The notes: generated from the letters alone by a model not told the origin. 64,000 nt of DNA from Cenococcum geophilum 1.58 (GCA_001692895.1 KV748279.1:225743-289742), one strand, 5' to 3'; shown: positions 44,075 to 57,019, counted from the stretch's first letter. Numbers and translations are program-made.

Positions 44075-46640
44075 GTACTAGAGGGTTAGTATAGGATTCT
44101 TATATAAGCAAGGCGACTTACCTAGTGGTGCCTTTTAATTAAATGCCATACGCCATGCATAAGGGCTGCGTGATTTTTAAAATGCTTAAGTCCTTTAATC
44201 CACTCTAAATAACAAGGATGCTTATAGCGGAACCTCTACCTAAACATTCCTTCTATAACGTGATTATTAAGATGCTTCTATAGTGTATCCTTTTTCGTAA
44301 ATAGGCGGGTCTGCCTTAGTGTTAAGAGTCGGTTATCGCTAATATAGATAAGGTAAATAAGATTAGTAAACGTTATAGGATACGGTAGCTGTATTATCTT
44401 AATACCCTCTTCCTTAATTAGGACCGCGCTCTATATCTTATCTAGGTTTTCTTAAAAAGGCAAGTCTAAGCTAATATATTCTTTCTGCCGCTTTGCCTAT
44501 TAATAGGTACCAGTATTAGTGTTACTTACACCTCTTTTTACGCCTACTATACTTTGGTCTACTTTAGACCTAAGTTAAAGTCCAATAGCCTTGCTTAGGA
44601 TCCTATTCTACTAGCTCTCTTGTTAATTATAATACTTAATAAGATTGCGGATAAACTTTATACGGAGTTTTATAGCGTGCCCTTCTTCAAGCTCGTTTAG
44701 CGGCTAAGATAGTAGTTTAGTAATAGCAGCATATTCGCGAAATTTATACTATATAGCTAAACGGGTAGGAATATGTGAGGGGATCTTGTAGACAGGGGGC
44801 TATAAGGACACGATTGGAATAAGATAGATTGGTGAGAGAGACGAATCCTTGAGGAGGTAAGGCCTCTGGGATCGTGGAGACTATATACTACGGGCACGTG
44901 CCTCCGGCACGTGACCGGCGATTATCCGAGGGGCGTCCGGGGGTTGTCCTGAGGGCAACCCGAGGTGTCCGCAATAATATCCCTTACAGAATATCCGTCC
45001 CAACGCTACTATTAAGCTGTCTTTTAATATTGTAATTATTAATGGCGTCGTGAAAATTAAGAATAACCTAGTCCTCTTTTTGTTTGCGTAGGACGTTTAT
45101 AATACTATAAAGTTTACGTCTGGCTTCGTTATAACGGTTATATAGTTTCGTTCCCTTCGCGGCGTTAATAGGGTAATATCCTCGGCTCCTGATCTTTTGC
45201 TTATATCACTCTCGTTTCTTATAAAGCTATAAAATATTAGGGTGTTAATTAAGTTCTAACTAGAATTTAAGCTTCTGCTCGTTAGTTAAACCTATAGAGG
45301 CCCGCTCGTCCCTTAAAATCCCCATTTATACGGTATATTAGATAAGGTTGTCCTATGATGAAGTCCTAAAGTAGATTAACTGGAAATCGCGCTTAATTAA
45401 ATTAGGTAAATAAAACCGTTAGTAGGTATTACCGTGATAACCTATTATCTAATTTCGCTCTTCTAGAGTAAGGGTAGCTAGAAAGGTTAGTTAATAGATA
45501 CACTTATATTAAATTAGACACTTACTATTTAATTTCCTTCCGGACGCTTATTATAGCTAGTAAAGTTTAAGCAATTATTTAAACCCGGCCACTTGGCCTA
45601 ACCACACGTAGTAATCGCGGCATTTCTGGTAAGGGAATGCTTTAGTGTCCGATACTCCCCTATAACTAGCTATTATCTTAATATCTTAAAAGATAGGTTA
45701 TTCCTCCATCTGCTTCTTAAACTTTACTTTAAAACTCTTTTTATTTGCTAGGATTTTAAGTTTAAAAATCTCTTCTAGCGAAGTATAATAGCGCCGAAAT
45801 GTATTATTTGTAATAGTAAGGCTTATAAGATGGGATAGAATATAAAAAGCTAGGATGCTTTTAAGACGGAAAATAAACCTCTTACTATAGGTCTATTAGC
45901 GCCATTCGCGCCGTCTTTAATCGGCGTTACTATATACCGTCTACCTATGCCTCTAGAATTCTTAATATACACAAGACTTACGAGGGCGATAGTTATAGTT
46001 TAATTAAAGTTTTTCGTATCGCGAACTTTTAGGATTGTGATATATTTATATAAAAGCGCTTTATTAGAGCCTCTCGCGCTTAAACTTTTAATAAGAGCTT
46101 AGGGTCTTATTGCCATGGCACTAGAGAGGAGGAGGATTGCTTTTATTTATACTCAAAAACAACTATAGCGAGGCTTCGCGTCTATTATTTAATAGGCATT
46201 AATAATTGTATATAAGTCTTACATATATATTGCATACTTTTCTTTCTCTAACGTATCTAGCTCGTATATTAGCATTAAGTAGGTTAGAATCTACTATAAC
46301 AAATTAACTAAGTTTTTTTTTTTAAAGGTTAAAGATTGCCTTATATCTTATATATTAAGTTCTGCGCTATTATTTATACTATGGCCTGCTATATCTATAA
46401 ATTTATATAGAATTCGTCTCTAATATACCTTAATCGCGCTTTCCTTCTTAATTTAAGAATTCTTTACGCGCTATTTAAGGTATATTTTAAATGTGTCGGC
46501 CATACACTAATAAAGGGCCTTGGTTGGGTTAGACTTAACTTTTAGGTAGAACCTAAATATAAATCGTTAGTATTATAAGGTAAATCTTAGTCTAAATATA
46601 AACGAACTTTTCCTAATTCTAAAACTTACGCTTAATAAGA
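44075..46640 (-). pseudogene. DUF3435 tyrosine-recombinase (Starship captain-like) relic
   Basis: Reads on the - strand. Landmarks: KKESAIKVYWRRILYKFIDI-like N-terminal block (about 46450-46390); RPxALIKSLSARGSNKALLYKY (about 46110-46050, RP-x-ALI motif of the family); DTKAFPYQKCRDYYVWLGQV (about 45640); ASGRKLNS (about 45540); then TLTLEERNxIIGYHGNTYQR and FYLPNLI (about 45490-45390), where the H-G-x-T-Y-x-x-F-Y block fits the catalytic end of DUF3435. After these come the KRERYKQKIRSRGYYPINAA region (about 45200) and a C2H2-like finger near the C-terminus (HPCYLEWIKGLKHFKNHAAL, about 44225-44165). A solo LTR (44774-44988) splits the gene. Known: DUF3435 proteins mobilise Starships. The gene points inward from the element's right end. 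RIP-dead. Confidence 0.85.
44774..44988. mobile_element. Solo LTR, family S, copy 1
   Basis: 215 bp from TGTGAGGGG to CCCTTACA with TG...CA ends, flanked by the 5-bp duplication GAATA (44769-44773 and 44989-44993). GC-rich, CpG-rich and with many CA/TG sites, so it was hardly touched by RIP. It contains GGCACGTGCC-type palindromes. An LTR retrotransposon fossil reduced to one LTR, inserted in the DUF3435 relic. A second copy lies at 58976-59192. Confidence 0.88.
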
Positions 46641-46859
46641 GAAGTAGACCAGGGCTTCCGTTTTAACTTTGCTCTTCCTTAACCCTTATAATATATAATC
46701 CTCTGCCGTAAATATTCCCCCTTAGACTTAGCGTCTTCCCTAGCTCTAAAATTAGAGCTTAAATCTAAGTCTGAAGCTGGCTTAGAATAAGACGGCTTGC
46801 CTAATTTAAGGTCTAAGCTAGAGGCTAAATCTATATTTTACCATTTCTTGCTTTAAAAG

Positions 46860-47430
46860 GGCATGGTGGTTAAACGCGTGGTGTCTTAGTGCTTTAGTAG
46901 CTACTAGTTGCCTACACGCAGAAGCTAGCTTAAGAGTAACTGCTGTTAATGGGAACGCTGAAAAAGGCTCTACGGGAGATAGGTGTTCTTAAGAGCGGGA
47001 CAGGGCTAAAAAACCCCGTAAGTAGAAACCTAGAAATTAAGTATTAGAAGCGAATGATATAATAATAGGGGAAAATGCATACGTAGCTACTGTGGGAAAA
47101 GGGTTAAAGGAGCGTAGTGCAGAAGGGAGGTTTCGTCGGGTGAGGGTAGTGCTTTTGGCGGAGGATAAGGACGAAGGTAGAAACTGGATTAGGTAGGCGG
47201 CGGACGTCCATAGCTTCTTAAATAGCCATTAAGGGACGTTTAGGGAGCTTCGAGAGGTGTATTACAGGGCTGCACGCGCGCTTCTAGGTTTGGTAGGTGA
47301 GGGAGACCCTGCCGCCCTTGGCACGCTTAGCATGTTGTAAAAGCGGCGATAGATATGGGTCTAAGCGAGGAGAAACAGCCTCCTAAAACGGGGGGTAGGA
47401 ACCTCCAAATCCGGCTGCGTCTTCCCTAAT
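46860..47430. other. Less-mutated, G-rich stretch
   Basis: CA/TG and GC content are higher than in the surroundings. A + frame at about 47160-47345 reads LAEDKDEGRNWIR, then ADVHSFLNSHxGTFRELREV and YYRAARALLGLVGEGDPAAL. This could be a short coding remnant of an unidentified protein or a chance open stretch. It lies upstream of the DUF3435 gene and could have held its promoter. Confidence 0.35.
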
Positions 47431-47449
47431 AACAAGATTCTAGTAGTAA

Positions 47450-49800
47450 TAGTTTACTACTAGTTTAATGGCTAACTTATAAGGCGTAATAGCGTATATG
47501 CTGCTGGTTCGTAACTACTAAACAGTAATCTCTTATTAGGATTCCTTTTAAGTACTTTATTAACGTATTTTATAATTAGCTTTAGTTTCCTAGAGTTAGT
47601 AATTATACTTTAATTCCTCTAAAGCGGATTCTTATCTAAAGGTTTATCCTATTTTTTGCTGCAAAACTCATTAACTGTCCACCTTGGCTTTATTCTAACT
47701 TTTGCCTTATCCTTCCACTATATATCCTACCACTTATCTCCTACCTTAGCCAGGCCTAAAAAGATAGCAAAAATTTTTAATAAGCGACCGGCTCCCTCTA
47801 GAAATTAATCTATATTAAAGACGGGTTCTTCTCCTTTTCTTCCTTTAGCTTTCCAGTGTTTAAAAGCTTTATTTAGCTGTTTAAAAGCATCTAAAGATGC
47901 TCCACGCTAGAGCTTATTAATATACGGTTTAAATATTAAATCATTTATTATATAGCAGTCTTAGTAAACAACCAGTGGTAGCTTATTAATTACCCTCCTA
48001 TTAAACCATCGGTCTTCCCCTATCCTACGTATAATTAAGATCTTTATAATTAAAGAGAAGCATTTTTTAAAGCCCGTAATAACCTTATTTGGAAAAAAAG
48101 AGCAATTAGCTGCTCCTAGCTTTTTATATTTAATTAATGCTTTAATATTACAATTATTAATTAATTTTATATTTATGGAATCCGCCTAATTAGGGGCCCT
48201 AAAAATTTCTAAAGCGGGAATTAGACTTATAAAACCTTCGCTAGTTAGTATACCGAAAGTAAACACTACTAAAGGTCAAGAGGTGTAGTAGGCTATTTTA
48301 CTATTACCATCCTTATAAGATAGGCCCAGGCGTTAAAAGCGAGGAAATACTACTTAATTATTATATACTTATTTAGCCATTTTTATTAGATAACCTATCT
48401 CTAACCTATCTATATAGAACTCGTCAGTAAGAATCCCACTAATAATATAATAAGGACCACCGTCTCTATAGAGATTAAAAATAGTCTTATACTATTCCTA
48501 AGCGGTCCAGGTTATTGCCTAAGTTTATAATATTATAATTATAAGATACAAAGCCAATCTTAGGTCTATTATCCACCAGACCTTCTCACCTTCTCTTTCG
48601 CATTTTATAGGTTTAAGAATATCTTTATCTTTATCTATAAAATTATACTTCTTTATACTAGACCTAATAAAAGCCGAATAGCGTACGCGAACTTGTAGTT
48701 TACCTCTGGGAATATAATTATTTAGTTCTAAGGTTTTAAACTATAATTTAACGTCTTTAACTGCTTAGGGTAGTAGATTCTGTCTAGTAATATATATAGT
48801 TAGTCCTACTAGCCGGTAAAGAAAATTTCTGGTAATACTTCTCTTAACATAACAGCACTGTAGTATACTATCTATTTAACTTAGGTATTAAGTATTAGGC
48901 GGCTATAGGTATTTATTTATACCAGGGGCAAGATAGAGACTTTTATCTCTACCTTCTTAATTTTTCCAATTAAGCCAGTTAAGGTTAATCTTAGTTATTA
49001 ACACGCTAGTATACCAGATTAAAAGCATTTAAAGTATCTTACCTAAACCCATTATATCCGCGAGAAAGGTCCTACTTAGGGCTATATAATTACAAAGAGT
49101 ATAAGTAACACTAAGCAGCTAATATATCTATATAGCTTTACCCTTTTTTATGCCGTATAAGTAGAAGGTTACATCTTAAAGAGTATTATAAATAGTTAAC
49201 GGAAATAAGAGGAACTGTAGCGCCTTTACCTATAATATTAGGTTAATATATACTTCTCGCACGTCCTTTAAGTAATTAACTTCCTAATTAACCTCCTTAA
49301 TTCCATCCTCGTGCTTATCTTCTAGTTCCTTATTAGTCAAAATAGGGTTAATTAAGGCATTAAAGTAGCGGCGCTCCCATGTGCGGTTAAGATTAATTTC
49401 CCCAATACAAATTAGGTTAGGGTTATTATTTATATCCTTAAATAATATATCAATAAATATTTCGCAATTAGACTTTAGCTATTTATTATACTATCCTTTC
49501 ATCTCATCTTATAGCATTATCTTAAATGTTTATACTTTATCCAGATCCACGCCTTTTAAGAGCTCCAATTTATCTAGCAGGGGCTAGTCTTTACTACTAT
49601 AGGTCCAACTACAAGCAGTTTTAATTATAGCCGGCTATACGGCTAATAATACACCAGTAGGTATAGGTGGCGTAGACTTTAGGGTTAATATAGGCTTTAG
49701 ATTTAACTGCTTAGATATAGGTAGCGTAGACTCTAGAATTAACTGCTTATAACTACTTTAACCTAGGGCAGGTATACCTATTCTTCTCCTAGTTAGCACC
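47450..49800 (-). pseudogene. Unidentified gene relic(s)
   Basis: The - strand gives coherent pieces such as LLRALKNASLQLQRS (about 48080-48040) and DQLYILLDRIYYPKQLKTLN (about 48810-48750), with frame changes. Low-complexity direct repeats around TAGGTATAGGTGGCGTAGACTTTAG occur at about 49655-49745. A + frame open at 49381-49587 shows no domain. Family not recognised. Confidence 0.3.
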
Positions 49801-49859
49801 GGTTGTATAATATTAGGGTTAAAGTCAGACTTAGAAGTACTCTTATTAAATCTTATACC

Positions 49860-50960
49860 TATAAATATACGTTAGATAACTCTATATAATATTATACAAT
49901 CTTATATAAGTTATAAAGTCTCTTACACTTTATAATCTAATTAGGATTTTTAACTCCAATTATAATTATATTAAGTCCAGCCTTCTTTATAAAAAGCACC
50001 GTAAATACTAGGTTTATATAGTTGAGAATTAATATACTAGTAGTTAGATCTACTATAGCCCAGCTATCCCTATATTTATCCGCTAAGAAGTTTATACTTA
50101 TCGCGGCCTACAGCTTATTATATCTATAATAATATACATTAACTTTCTCTAGAGAATCAGATAATAGATGCTTATACTTAATTTTTAATGCAAATCCGTA
50201 TAGAATAGGGGCCCTATTTAATGGCGTTTTATTTAGGTAACTATATATAGCAAAGCTCATTTTATAGAATAGTATAAGTATAGTATTTAGCTATTATAGG
50301 ACTTTAATAGACAGTCCACCAAACACCTAGGCAGCCTTAGAGGCTACCCTTAATCTAGATAAATCAACAAACTGCTCTCTGGAAGACAAGCCGCTATGCT
50401 TTAAAATAATATCAGCTATTATAACCTCCACGCCTCCACGTTTATTAGTCGTTACATATCGCCATATAGATTTTTTAGCGGTAATAGCAAAAGCTTTAAA
50501 CTCTAATGGTAGATCGGATCTCTTAAACACGTGCCTATACTTAGTGTTAAAAAGGTTAAAGACTATACGCTTAACTCCATTTTATACGGGCCCAGACGCT
50601 AGCAACCTACCGCTAAACGCTTCGTTAATTTCGCTAGCATAGTATTAGAGGATTTCTTTATATGTTTTTTCGTTAATCGCGAGTCCTTACTACAGCTTTA
50701 GACCACTTATTTACAATAAGTTCTTATTAGTCGCAGTGGTTAAGTACCAACTAGAGTCTGGGTATAGCGCCGCTATTATAGTTAAGGACCCTATATATTT
50801 ATAAGCGGGTAAAAGTTTTATATAGAATAGTATAGAGTGACTTATAAAGATAGTAGAGCGGATAATATATTAGATAATTAGTAATAATCCAATAAGACAA
50901 TCCTAACAGTTATAATAAGAAGGTATGCTAATAGTGTTAACTTAAAACAATAGCGGATTC
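49860..50960 (-). pseudogene. Unidentified gene relic with a 67-codon undamaged stretch
   Basis: The - strand at 50530-50327 is open (MFKRSDLPLEFKAFAITAKK onward), and the same frame goes on with RIP stops to about 49900 (YLNKTPLNRAPILYGFALKI, then KYRDSWAIVDLTTSIL). Because the frame continues past the stop, this is part of a larger protein rather than a short gene. Family not recognised. Confidence 0.45.
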
Positions 50961-51395
50961 TAACGAGAGCGATATAAGAGCGATGCGAGAAATAGAATAG
51001 AATGCGAGTCTTAATGCGAGAAGTAGGATAAGATATAAGCTTTAATATGGGCAGTAGAACAAAATGTAAGACTTAGAGTAAGAAACGGAACAAAAGGTAT
51101 ATAGCGAGATAAGATGCAAGATTTGCGCTGCTAACTAAGTAAATAAAATTGCAAGATGTAAATAGCAAGGCATATAAAAACAAGTATAATCCGCAGTAGA
51201 AGCCTTAGAATATTAGTTGTTATATACATTATATAGAAAGCCAAAGAGTTATAGACAGGATAATAGATGCCCTAATAGGTATACTTAAGCAACTAAACTA
51301 GATATATAATAATAAGAGAGCTAATAATTCTATTCTTTGTGTTGTAACTAGTTAGTAAAGCAGCTCTAGAGAGGTTAGAGAACAAGTTTAGGACA
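50961..51395. other. A/G-rich noncoding-looking spacer
   Basis: Loose repeats of GCGAGAxxTAGxATAAxATGCxAG type occur at 50960-51130. No protein sense noticed. Confidence 0.35.
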
Positions 51396-51396
51396 A

Positions 51397-51720
51397 TCTA
51401 AGACATTAAAAATGTCCAAGATTGTACGAAAAAGTAAAATATAATATAGCATTTTATTCCACAAGCGCAAGGTAAGGTAAAATGCATAGTAAAGAGAGGC
51501 GGGGGGATAATCCAAGACATTATAAAAGGTCCAAGATTGTATAAAAAAAAGTAAAATATAATATAGTATTTTATCCCATAAGTATAAAATAAGGTAAAGT
51601 ATATAGTAGAGAGAGATAGGGGGATAATCTAAGACATTATAAAAAGTCTAAGATTATACAAAATAAAGTAAAATATAATATGGTATTTTATCCCATAAGC
51701 GCAAGATAAGGCTTTAGGAT
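51397..51720. repeat. 114-117-bp tandem repeat, 2.8 copies
   Basis: Units start TCTAAGACATT or TCCAAGACATT at 51397, 51511 and 51628. Each contains TCCAAGATTGTA, AAAATATAATATAG and an AGAGAGxxxGGGGGATAA end. Differences are mainly transitions. No coding sense. Confidence 0.88.
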
Positions 51721-52211
51721 ACCCTTTCACCTAAAGTATAACCCATTTTTAAGCTATATCACTAATAAAGCAACTTTTTTTTAGATAAGCTATTATATCT
51801 ACTACATAGGCAACCTAAAACTAGTATCCTAGATCCCACTTATAGCTACTACGCTTTATATTAAAGATATTCGCTAGACTTATTTGCATATAGGTCCCGT
51901 AGTCTGAATTGCATATCAAGCCATCCATAACACAGCTATTGTCACTCTAGCCCTATAACACCGTACTCTCATTTACGCGCCTTTTTCTTCCATTTCCTGC
52001 CATTATTCGCTTAATCTTTTAAACTTCTATAGCCGCCTAAACCAACACCACAGCCTCTTTGTCTTTAAAAATATAGCTACGTTAAGCTTACCTTAGCCTT
52101 AATTTCTCTAAACGCACACTGCCTAGAAATATATCCCGCCTTATACAACTACTATAAGCTCTACCTATAATATAGCGTTTAGTGCCCTAGCGCGGAGCGG
52201 GCTCTCTTAAA
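51721..52211. other. RIP-degraded spacer with C/T-rich part
   Basis: Pyrimidine-rich stretches at 51960-52130 could have been a leader for the relic starting at 52212. Nothing else recognised. Confidence 0.3.
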
Positions 52212-52990
52212 AGCCGCATTATAATGCCTTCCAGAAACCAGACACCTAAAGCCTCTTTAGCCGCTGCGAATAAGGGAGATGCTAATACATAGATCGACGG
52301 TGGCATACCGGGTAGAGATGGCCCTAATCTTCGCAAGCTAAAGTAGGATGTTAAGGTTAAGCTGGCCGATCTACAGGCTAACCTAAATAACCCGTTCTTT
52401 TCTAGCAAATCATTTAAAAAGCTCTAACTGTATTTTAGCTCTCCGCACCCTAGTAGTATATAGGCTTATACTAATATATCTATTTAATAGGAAACCGGAG
52501 ATGTTAAAAGGAATTCTAGAAATAAACTTTTAAAAGCCGTTAAAGACAAGTAGTTAGCCTATAAGACACGGGCTTTCTATTTAGTTACTTCGCGGGCTTT
52601 AAATTATCTATATTATTGCTAATACCCGTTATCTAGCCTAGCCCTTTAACGTTACCCTAACGACGAATATAAGACTTCCAGGCGGCAGCTTAAGTTAGAT
52701 ATTAGTTAGAACTCTATATACCTAAGACTGGATATTATAGTTCTAAGTGCTAACTTATTCAGTTATCTCAACTTAACTAGCACTACCCTTAATCTTCCCT
52801 TTTTTTCTTTCTATGGCTTATATAAAAACAACGGAATTCGTAGGTCTAGATAGCTAATATTATCGGGCTCTATAACATCAGTAGTAAATAATATCTTCGC
52901 CGTTACTATAGTCCTATAGCTATTACCTAAGAATACTATATATTATTATTTAGATAGATAAAAGTTTTTTAGGTACTATTAAGTCTTTAG
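52212..52990 (+). pseudogene. Unidentified gene relic, about 260 codons
   Basis: From ATG 52212 (MPSRNQTPKASLAAANKGDA) one + frame keeps sense to about 52990, including GGIPGRDGPNLRKLK, then VKVKLADLQANLNNPFFSSK. Stops are TAA/TAG only. An open - strand frame at 52187-52408 is its shadow. Family not recognised; perhaps a structural or gag-like small protein of the element that follows, but this is a guess. Confidence 0.45.
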
Positions 52991-52994
52991 TTTA

Positions 52995-53320
52995 TAGTGT
53001 CTAGTTCTACTACTTTAGACTCTTTAAGTCCTTAAACTCGGTGTTAAGCTCGGTATTAAGCTAGTTACACTTACACTTTAGTATATAGTTTGGCTGCCTT
53101 AGACTCTTTTAAGTCCTTAAACTCGGTGTTAAGCTGGTTATACTTATGCTTTAGCATCTAGTTTGGCTGCCTTAGACTCTTTTAAGTCCTTAAACTCGGT
53201 ATTAAGCTAGTTATACTTGCGCTTTAGCGTCTATTTTAGCTGCCTTGGACTCTTTTAAGTCCTTAAACTTGGTATTAGGCTAGTTATACTTATGCTTTAG
53301 CGTAACTAGTTCTAGCAAGA
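52995..53320. repeat. 74-bp tandem repeat, about 4 copies
   Basis: Units contain TTAGACTCTTTTAAGTCCTT and AAACTCGGTGTTAAGCTxGTTA, then a CTTTAGCxTCTAGTTT-type end. On the - strand each unit reads like YNQLNTEFKDLKESKAAKLD, a heptad-like coiled-coil repeat. The 74-bp period would break frame between units unless a base was lost, so coding use is uncertain. Confidence 0.8.
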
Positions 53321-53639
53321 AAATAAAAGGTATACTCTTAGTAGCTATAAAGCCAAGCCACCTACACAGATTAAATACCGGCAATTAACGGTTAGTACTA
53401 TAATACGCACTCTTTACGCCTAGAAACAATACCACATTATTTAATATATAATTAGCGATAATACAGCGGAGCTGTCTATAGTGTTCTTATACCCCTAAGA
53501 GTTATAGCGGCCTTTACCGACACCTATGGTGCTATAAAAGGCGACTACCTAGCCACTAATACGTCTATAAAAAAGCACGCAAAGAGAGATATAACACTCA
53601 CACATTTATTATAGCCCGACTACTCACAATTCGCGATTA

Positions 53640-56600
53640 ATTCTACCACTCTTACTAGTTAGATAACGCGCGATTATAACCGGACGGTATAGATATGGAT
53701 ACCAATAAGTACGCTCCGGTGGCGGTAGAATATAAGCAGAATGCCTATTTGGTGCCTTTATGCGGTATACTATATTAGAAAAGCGTTATATTGTTATTAT
53801 TATTACTTAGAGTAAAGATATTTAAAGTAACTAAGAATATAAAGGTGGGTAAACCAATTTTATATGAGACCGATAATAATATATAGTAAGTTAGCTAGAT
53901 AATTTTAGATATTACTATATTATAATATAATAATAGCTAAAGTATACTATATAATCCTTTTTATTCGGAGTTTAATTATACCTTTTTAATATAGCTATAC
54001 TATATTTGCTGCACAAAGAGAGACGTTAACGTACTGCTTAAAGACACCCGCCTTAGCCCACTTTATAGCCTACTTAGCTTCCAATCTATAAATTAATGGA
54101 AAGAACTAATTACCGCTATTCTATTTAGTATATAAGACGAACAATAGCTCCGATTAGAGTGTAAGGTAAAATTAAATATTAAAGGCTCTAAGCAGAGGGA
54201 ATACCATATTCTTTACTAGAATGTTATAAATATAATTACCTTTCTAATTAGCTATTAACCCTTTAAAGATATACTAGTATATACACTAAAGAGACTCTAT
54301 AATACTAAAAACCACTAAGTCTATAATAAGCTATATAGCGGTAACTAGTGGTAAGAGACACAAGGTAAGCTTCCTAGCGGTACTATAGTAGTTCCTATAC
54401 TTATAGTAGTTAATAAGACCTAGCTAATAATGCACTATAGCAATAAATCGGCCTAGCCGGTATATCTTACTATCGGTAATCTTAACCAACAAGTTCAGCG
54501 CCAATAGATATCCCCTATAAATATCCTTATCGGCTTTATACTAGTTATTAAAGAAAAAGATAATAATATAAAAAGTAAAGTATATTATAAGGCAATGAGA
54601 ACTATACTTAAACGTAAGTCCTATTTTAGTATTCTAACGCTATATTCTATTAACTAAAACATAATAGCAATTAAGCATCTTATAAAAAGCGGCGTAGACC
54701 TTTAATATACGGATAATTTTATGTGACGATGTTATCTAATTATATATAGAATAATAGTAGACTATAAAGAATAAGTGCTGCTTATAGGTGTTAAAAGCCA
54801 ACAGCATTGTACTATATACTAGGTTCCCCCTCTAAAGCGTAAGAACTTAACTAAGAAATAATACCCGCTACGTACCTATAAGGAGACAAGAAGATAGATT
54901 AAACGCCAGAAACTAGAGAATATTCTTTTATTCTTAGATAACTGGGTATACCTAGTAGAATATTTTACGTGGCACTATCGCCTATTTAATATCCATAAGG
55001 GCATAATAGTAGATGTTCTATATTAGCTTCTAAAGGGTATCGTTATATAACTTATTAAATAGGTATAGAAACTGGTAGGCAATATTATCTAGCCAAAAAA
55101 AAAGAGAAGAGGGATAAAGATAACTATAACAAATATATCTGCGGAGGCTTAGCTTAATTAGCGTTTTAGATAAGTCCTAGCTTTTATAGGGCTAAAATGG
55201 TTTAATAACCTGTCATTTAGTAAAGTTACTTAATAGACAGGTAATAAATAAAAAGCCATAGTTCGTTAACTTGTCGCTATGCTAGCCCCACTGCTGTTAT
55301 CTAGGGAACTATATACTATGCATTTTATAAGAGCCGTATACAACTTTATTATTATAGCTTAGTACCGCACCCATAATAAGGAGACACTATAATATATACA
55401 CCACGCCCTATATCAAATTAATATACTTAAAGGCGTGTTTTAAAGTTTCCGTCTAAAGGTAAAGGATTCTAATATAGGCCATTTTAATATATCAAAATTC
55501 CATACCTTTATATATTTTAAGGAAAATATCCGCCTATACGGATATGCAGATAGGTACTACACTAGTGCAAATAGCGAAGCTGGACACCGTTACATTATTA
55601 AGGCGTTTTATAACTTAATAAATAAATAGGATTCGCTATCTTAAATCTACTCTTACAATTTAAGACGGGTAGCAGTACTAGTAATAGAAGACGAAATAGC
55701 TTTTATAAATAGTAATTCTATACCACAGTCTTCCCAGCGTCTAAAGGTGTAGGCTACTTAACCAATATAGCATTTAGCAGTTGCAAAGCTTTGGTAGCCT
55801 TTGGAAGATATAAATAGGGCAACAGATCTTATCTAGAGGCGTCTTAGGTTAAAGACGTGGCTTTATATATCTTATATAGCAAACTACTACAAAATCCCAG
55901 GGTTTCTAGACGGCATTGTGGTATTTATCCGAGAGTATAGGCGAAAACTACAAGGCGAATGTACCTAGAACTCTAATATGGACCGGAAAGAGAAGGACCC
56001 CTTATAGGTTAAGTGCCTACTTATTAAAATATATCTATCTATTCGCTATTAGAAACAAGACGGAAAAAATATAACTAACCTTAAGGGCCAAATTAGTGAG
56101 GTAGTACGTTGCACACCAAATTGGCAATATTTTAACTAGTAGAGGCGTAATTATGTATGGGTCCAGGAGTATATAGATAACAGCAACCGTATTAGAAAGG
56201 GCCGCACGCTATTAGGTAGAAGACTTATAGGCCAGCTTTAGCTAATTGTTACTATTCTAGATATTAAAAGGTTAGATAAGTATGGTGTATACATGCAGTA
56301 TACTAGAGCTATAGTAGAGCTGCTTCAGCCATTAAATCGTGGACTGCCGCATCCAACACACGGCATAGTTAAGGTGAAAAGGTGGCCGCGCCCGAGCGTA
56401 AATACTAGGTAAGTACTTAGAGGTAGTCGCTTTTATTTAATGCCATCTATTCTACAAAGCGCGCATATTATTCTAGCCGCTACTTCTTGTCTAGATTTAT
56501 ACTACGTCAATAATTATATTAATTAGGACTACTATAATACTCTGTACTCGGACAACTTTCTTAAAGAAGGAACTCGCATCGCGTTATTATATAGAAGCTA
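53640..56600 (+). mobile_element. Plavaka (CACTA-like) DNA transposon, transposase relic
   Basis: The + strand carries the Plavaka/KDZ-like transposase order: LYSGNxWQEIQGKLPSG-like (about 54335), PVYLTIGNLNQQ (about 54460), IGFIPV, KAMRTILK (about 54590), QRCYLIIYRIIVDYKEQVLL (about 54725-54780), a CTI-x-QVPPL zinc-like block (about 54815), then FTWHYRLFNIHKGIIVDVLY (about 54963-55020, the family's HxLxKG block). The part after 55480 includes GHFNISKFHTF and SANSEAGHRYIIKAFYNL, also typical. Downstream to 56600 the reading stays coherent (C-terminal domain). Many RIP stops and a few frame changes; terminal inverted repeats not found. Lies inside the giant element near its right end. Confidence 0.85.
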
Positions 56601-56639
56601 GGATAAATAGTAAAAGCAGCTAAGCTAGCATAGAACCTA

Positions 56640-56885
56640 TAATATATAATATAATAATAAACCTATATAAGACTATATAGGACTATATAAGATTATATAA
56701 GATTATATAAGATTATATAAGATTATATAAGATTATATAAGATTATATAAGATTATATAAGATTATATAAGATTATATAAGATTGTATAAAATTATATAA
56801 GATTATATAAGATTGTATAAGATTATATAAGATTATATAAGATTATATAAAATTGTATAAAATTATATGAGATTATATATAATAT
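56640..56885. repeat. (GATTATATAA)n decamer array
   Basis: About 20 copies of the 10-bp unit GATTATATAA/GACTATATAA from about 56672 to 56885, with G/A and T/C variants. Degenerate sequence of the same kind occurs at 49870-49925. Confidence 0.9.
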
Positions 56886-57019
56886 ATATTATAAGCTAGC
56901 ATACTACAGGCTAAGAAAATAGTAAAAATTTATTTATACAATTAGCATATAACTTTAAAATAATATATTACATTACCTTAATTGCATGTTAAGGAATATG
57001 CAGTTGGCTTTTAAAGTTG
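56886..57019. other. AT-rich spacer
   Basis: Nothing recognised between the decamer array and the right-end minisatellite. Confidence 0.3.

Noticed and set aside
52187-52408. - strand open frame of 73 codons
   Set aside because: Shadow of the + strand relic starting at 52212.
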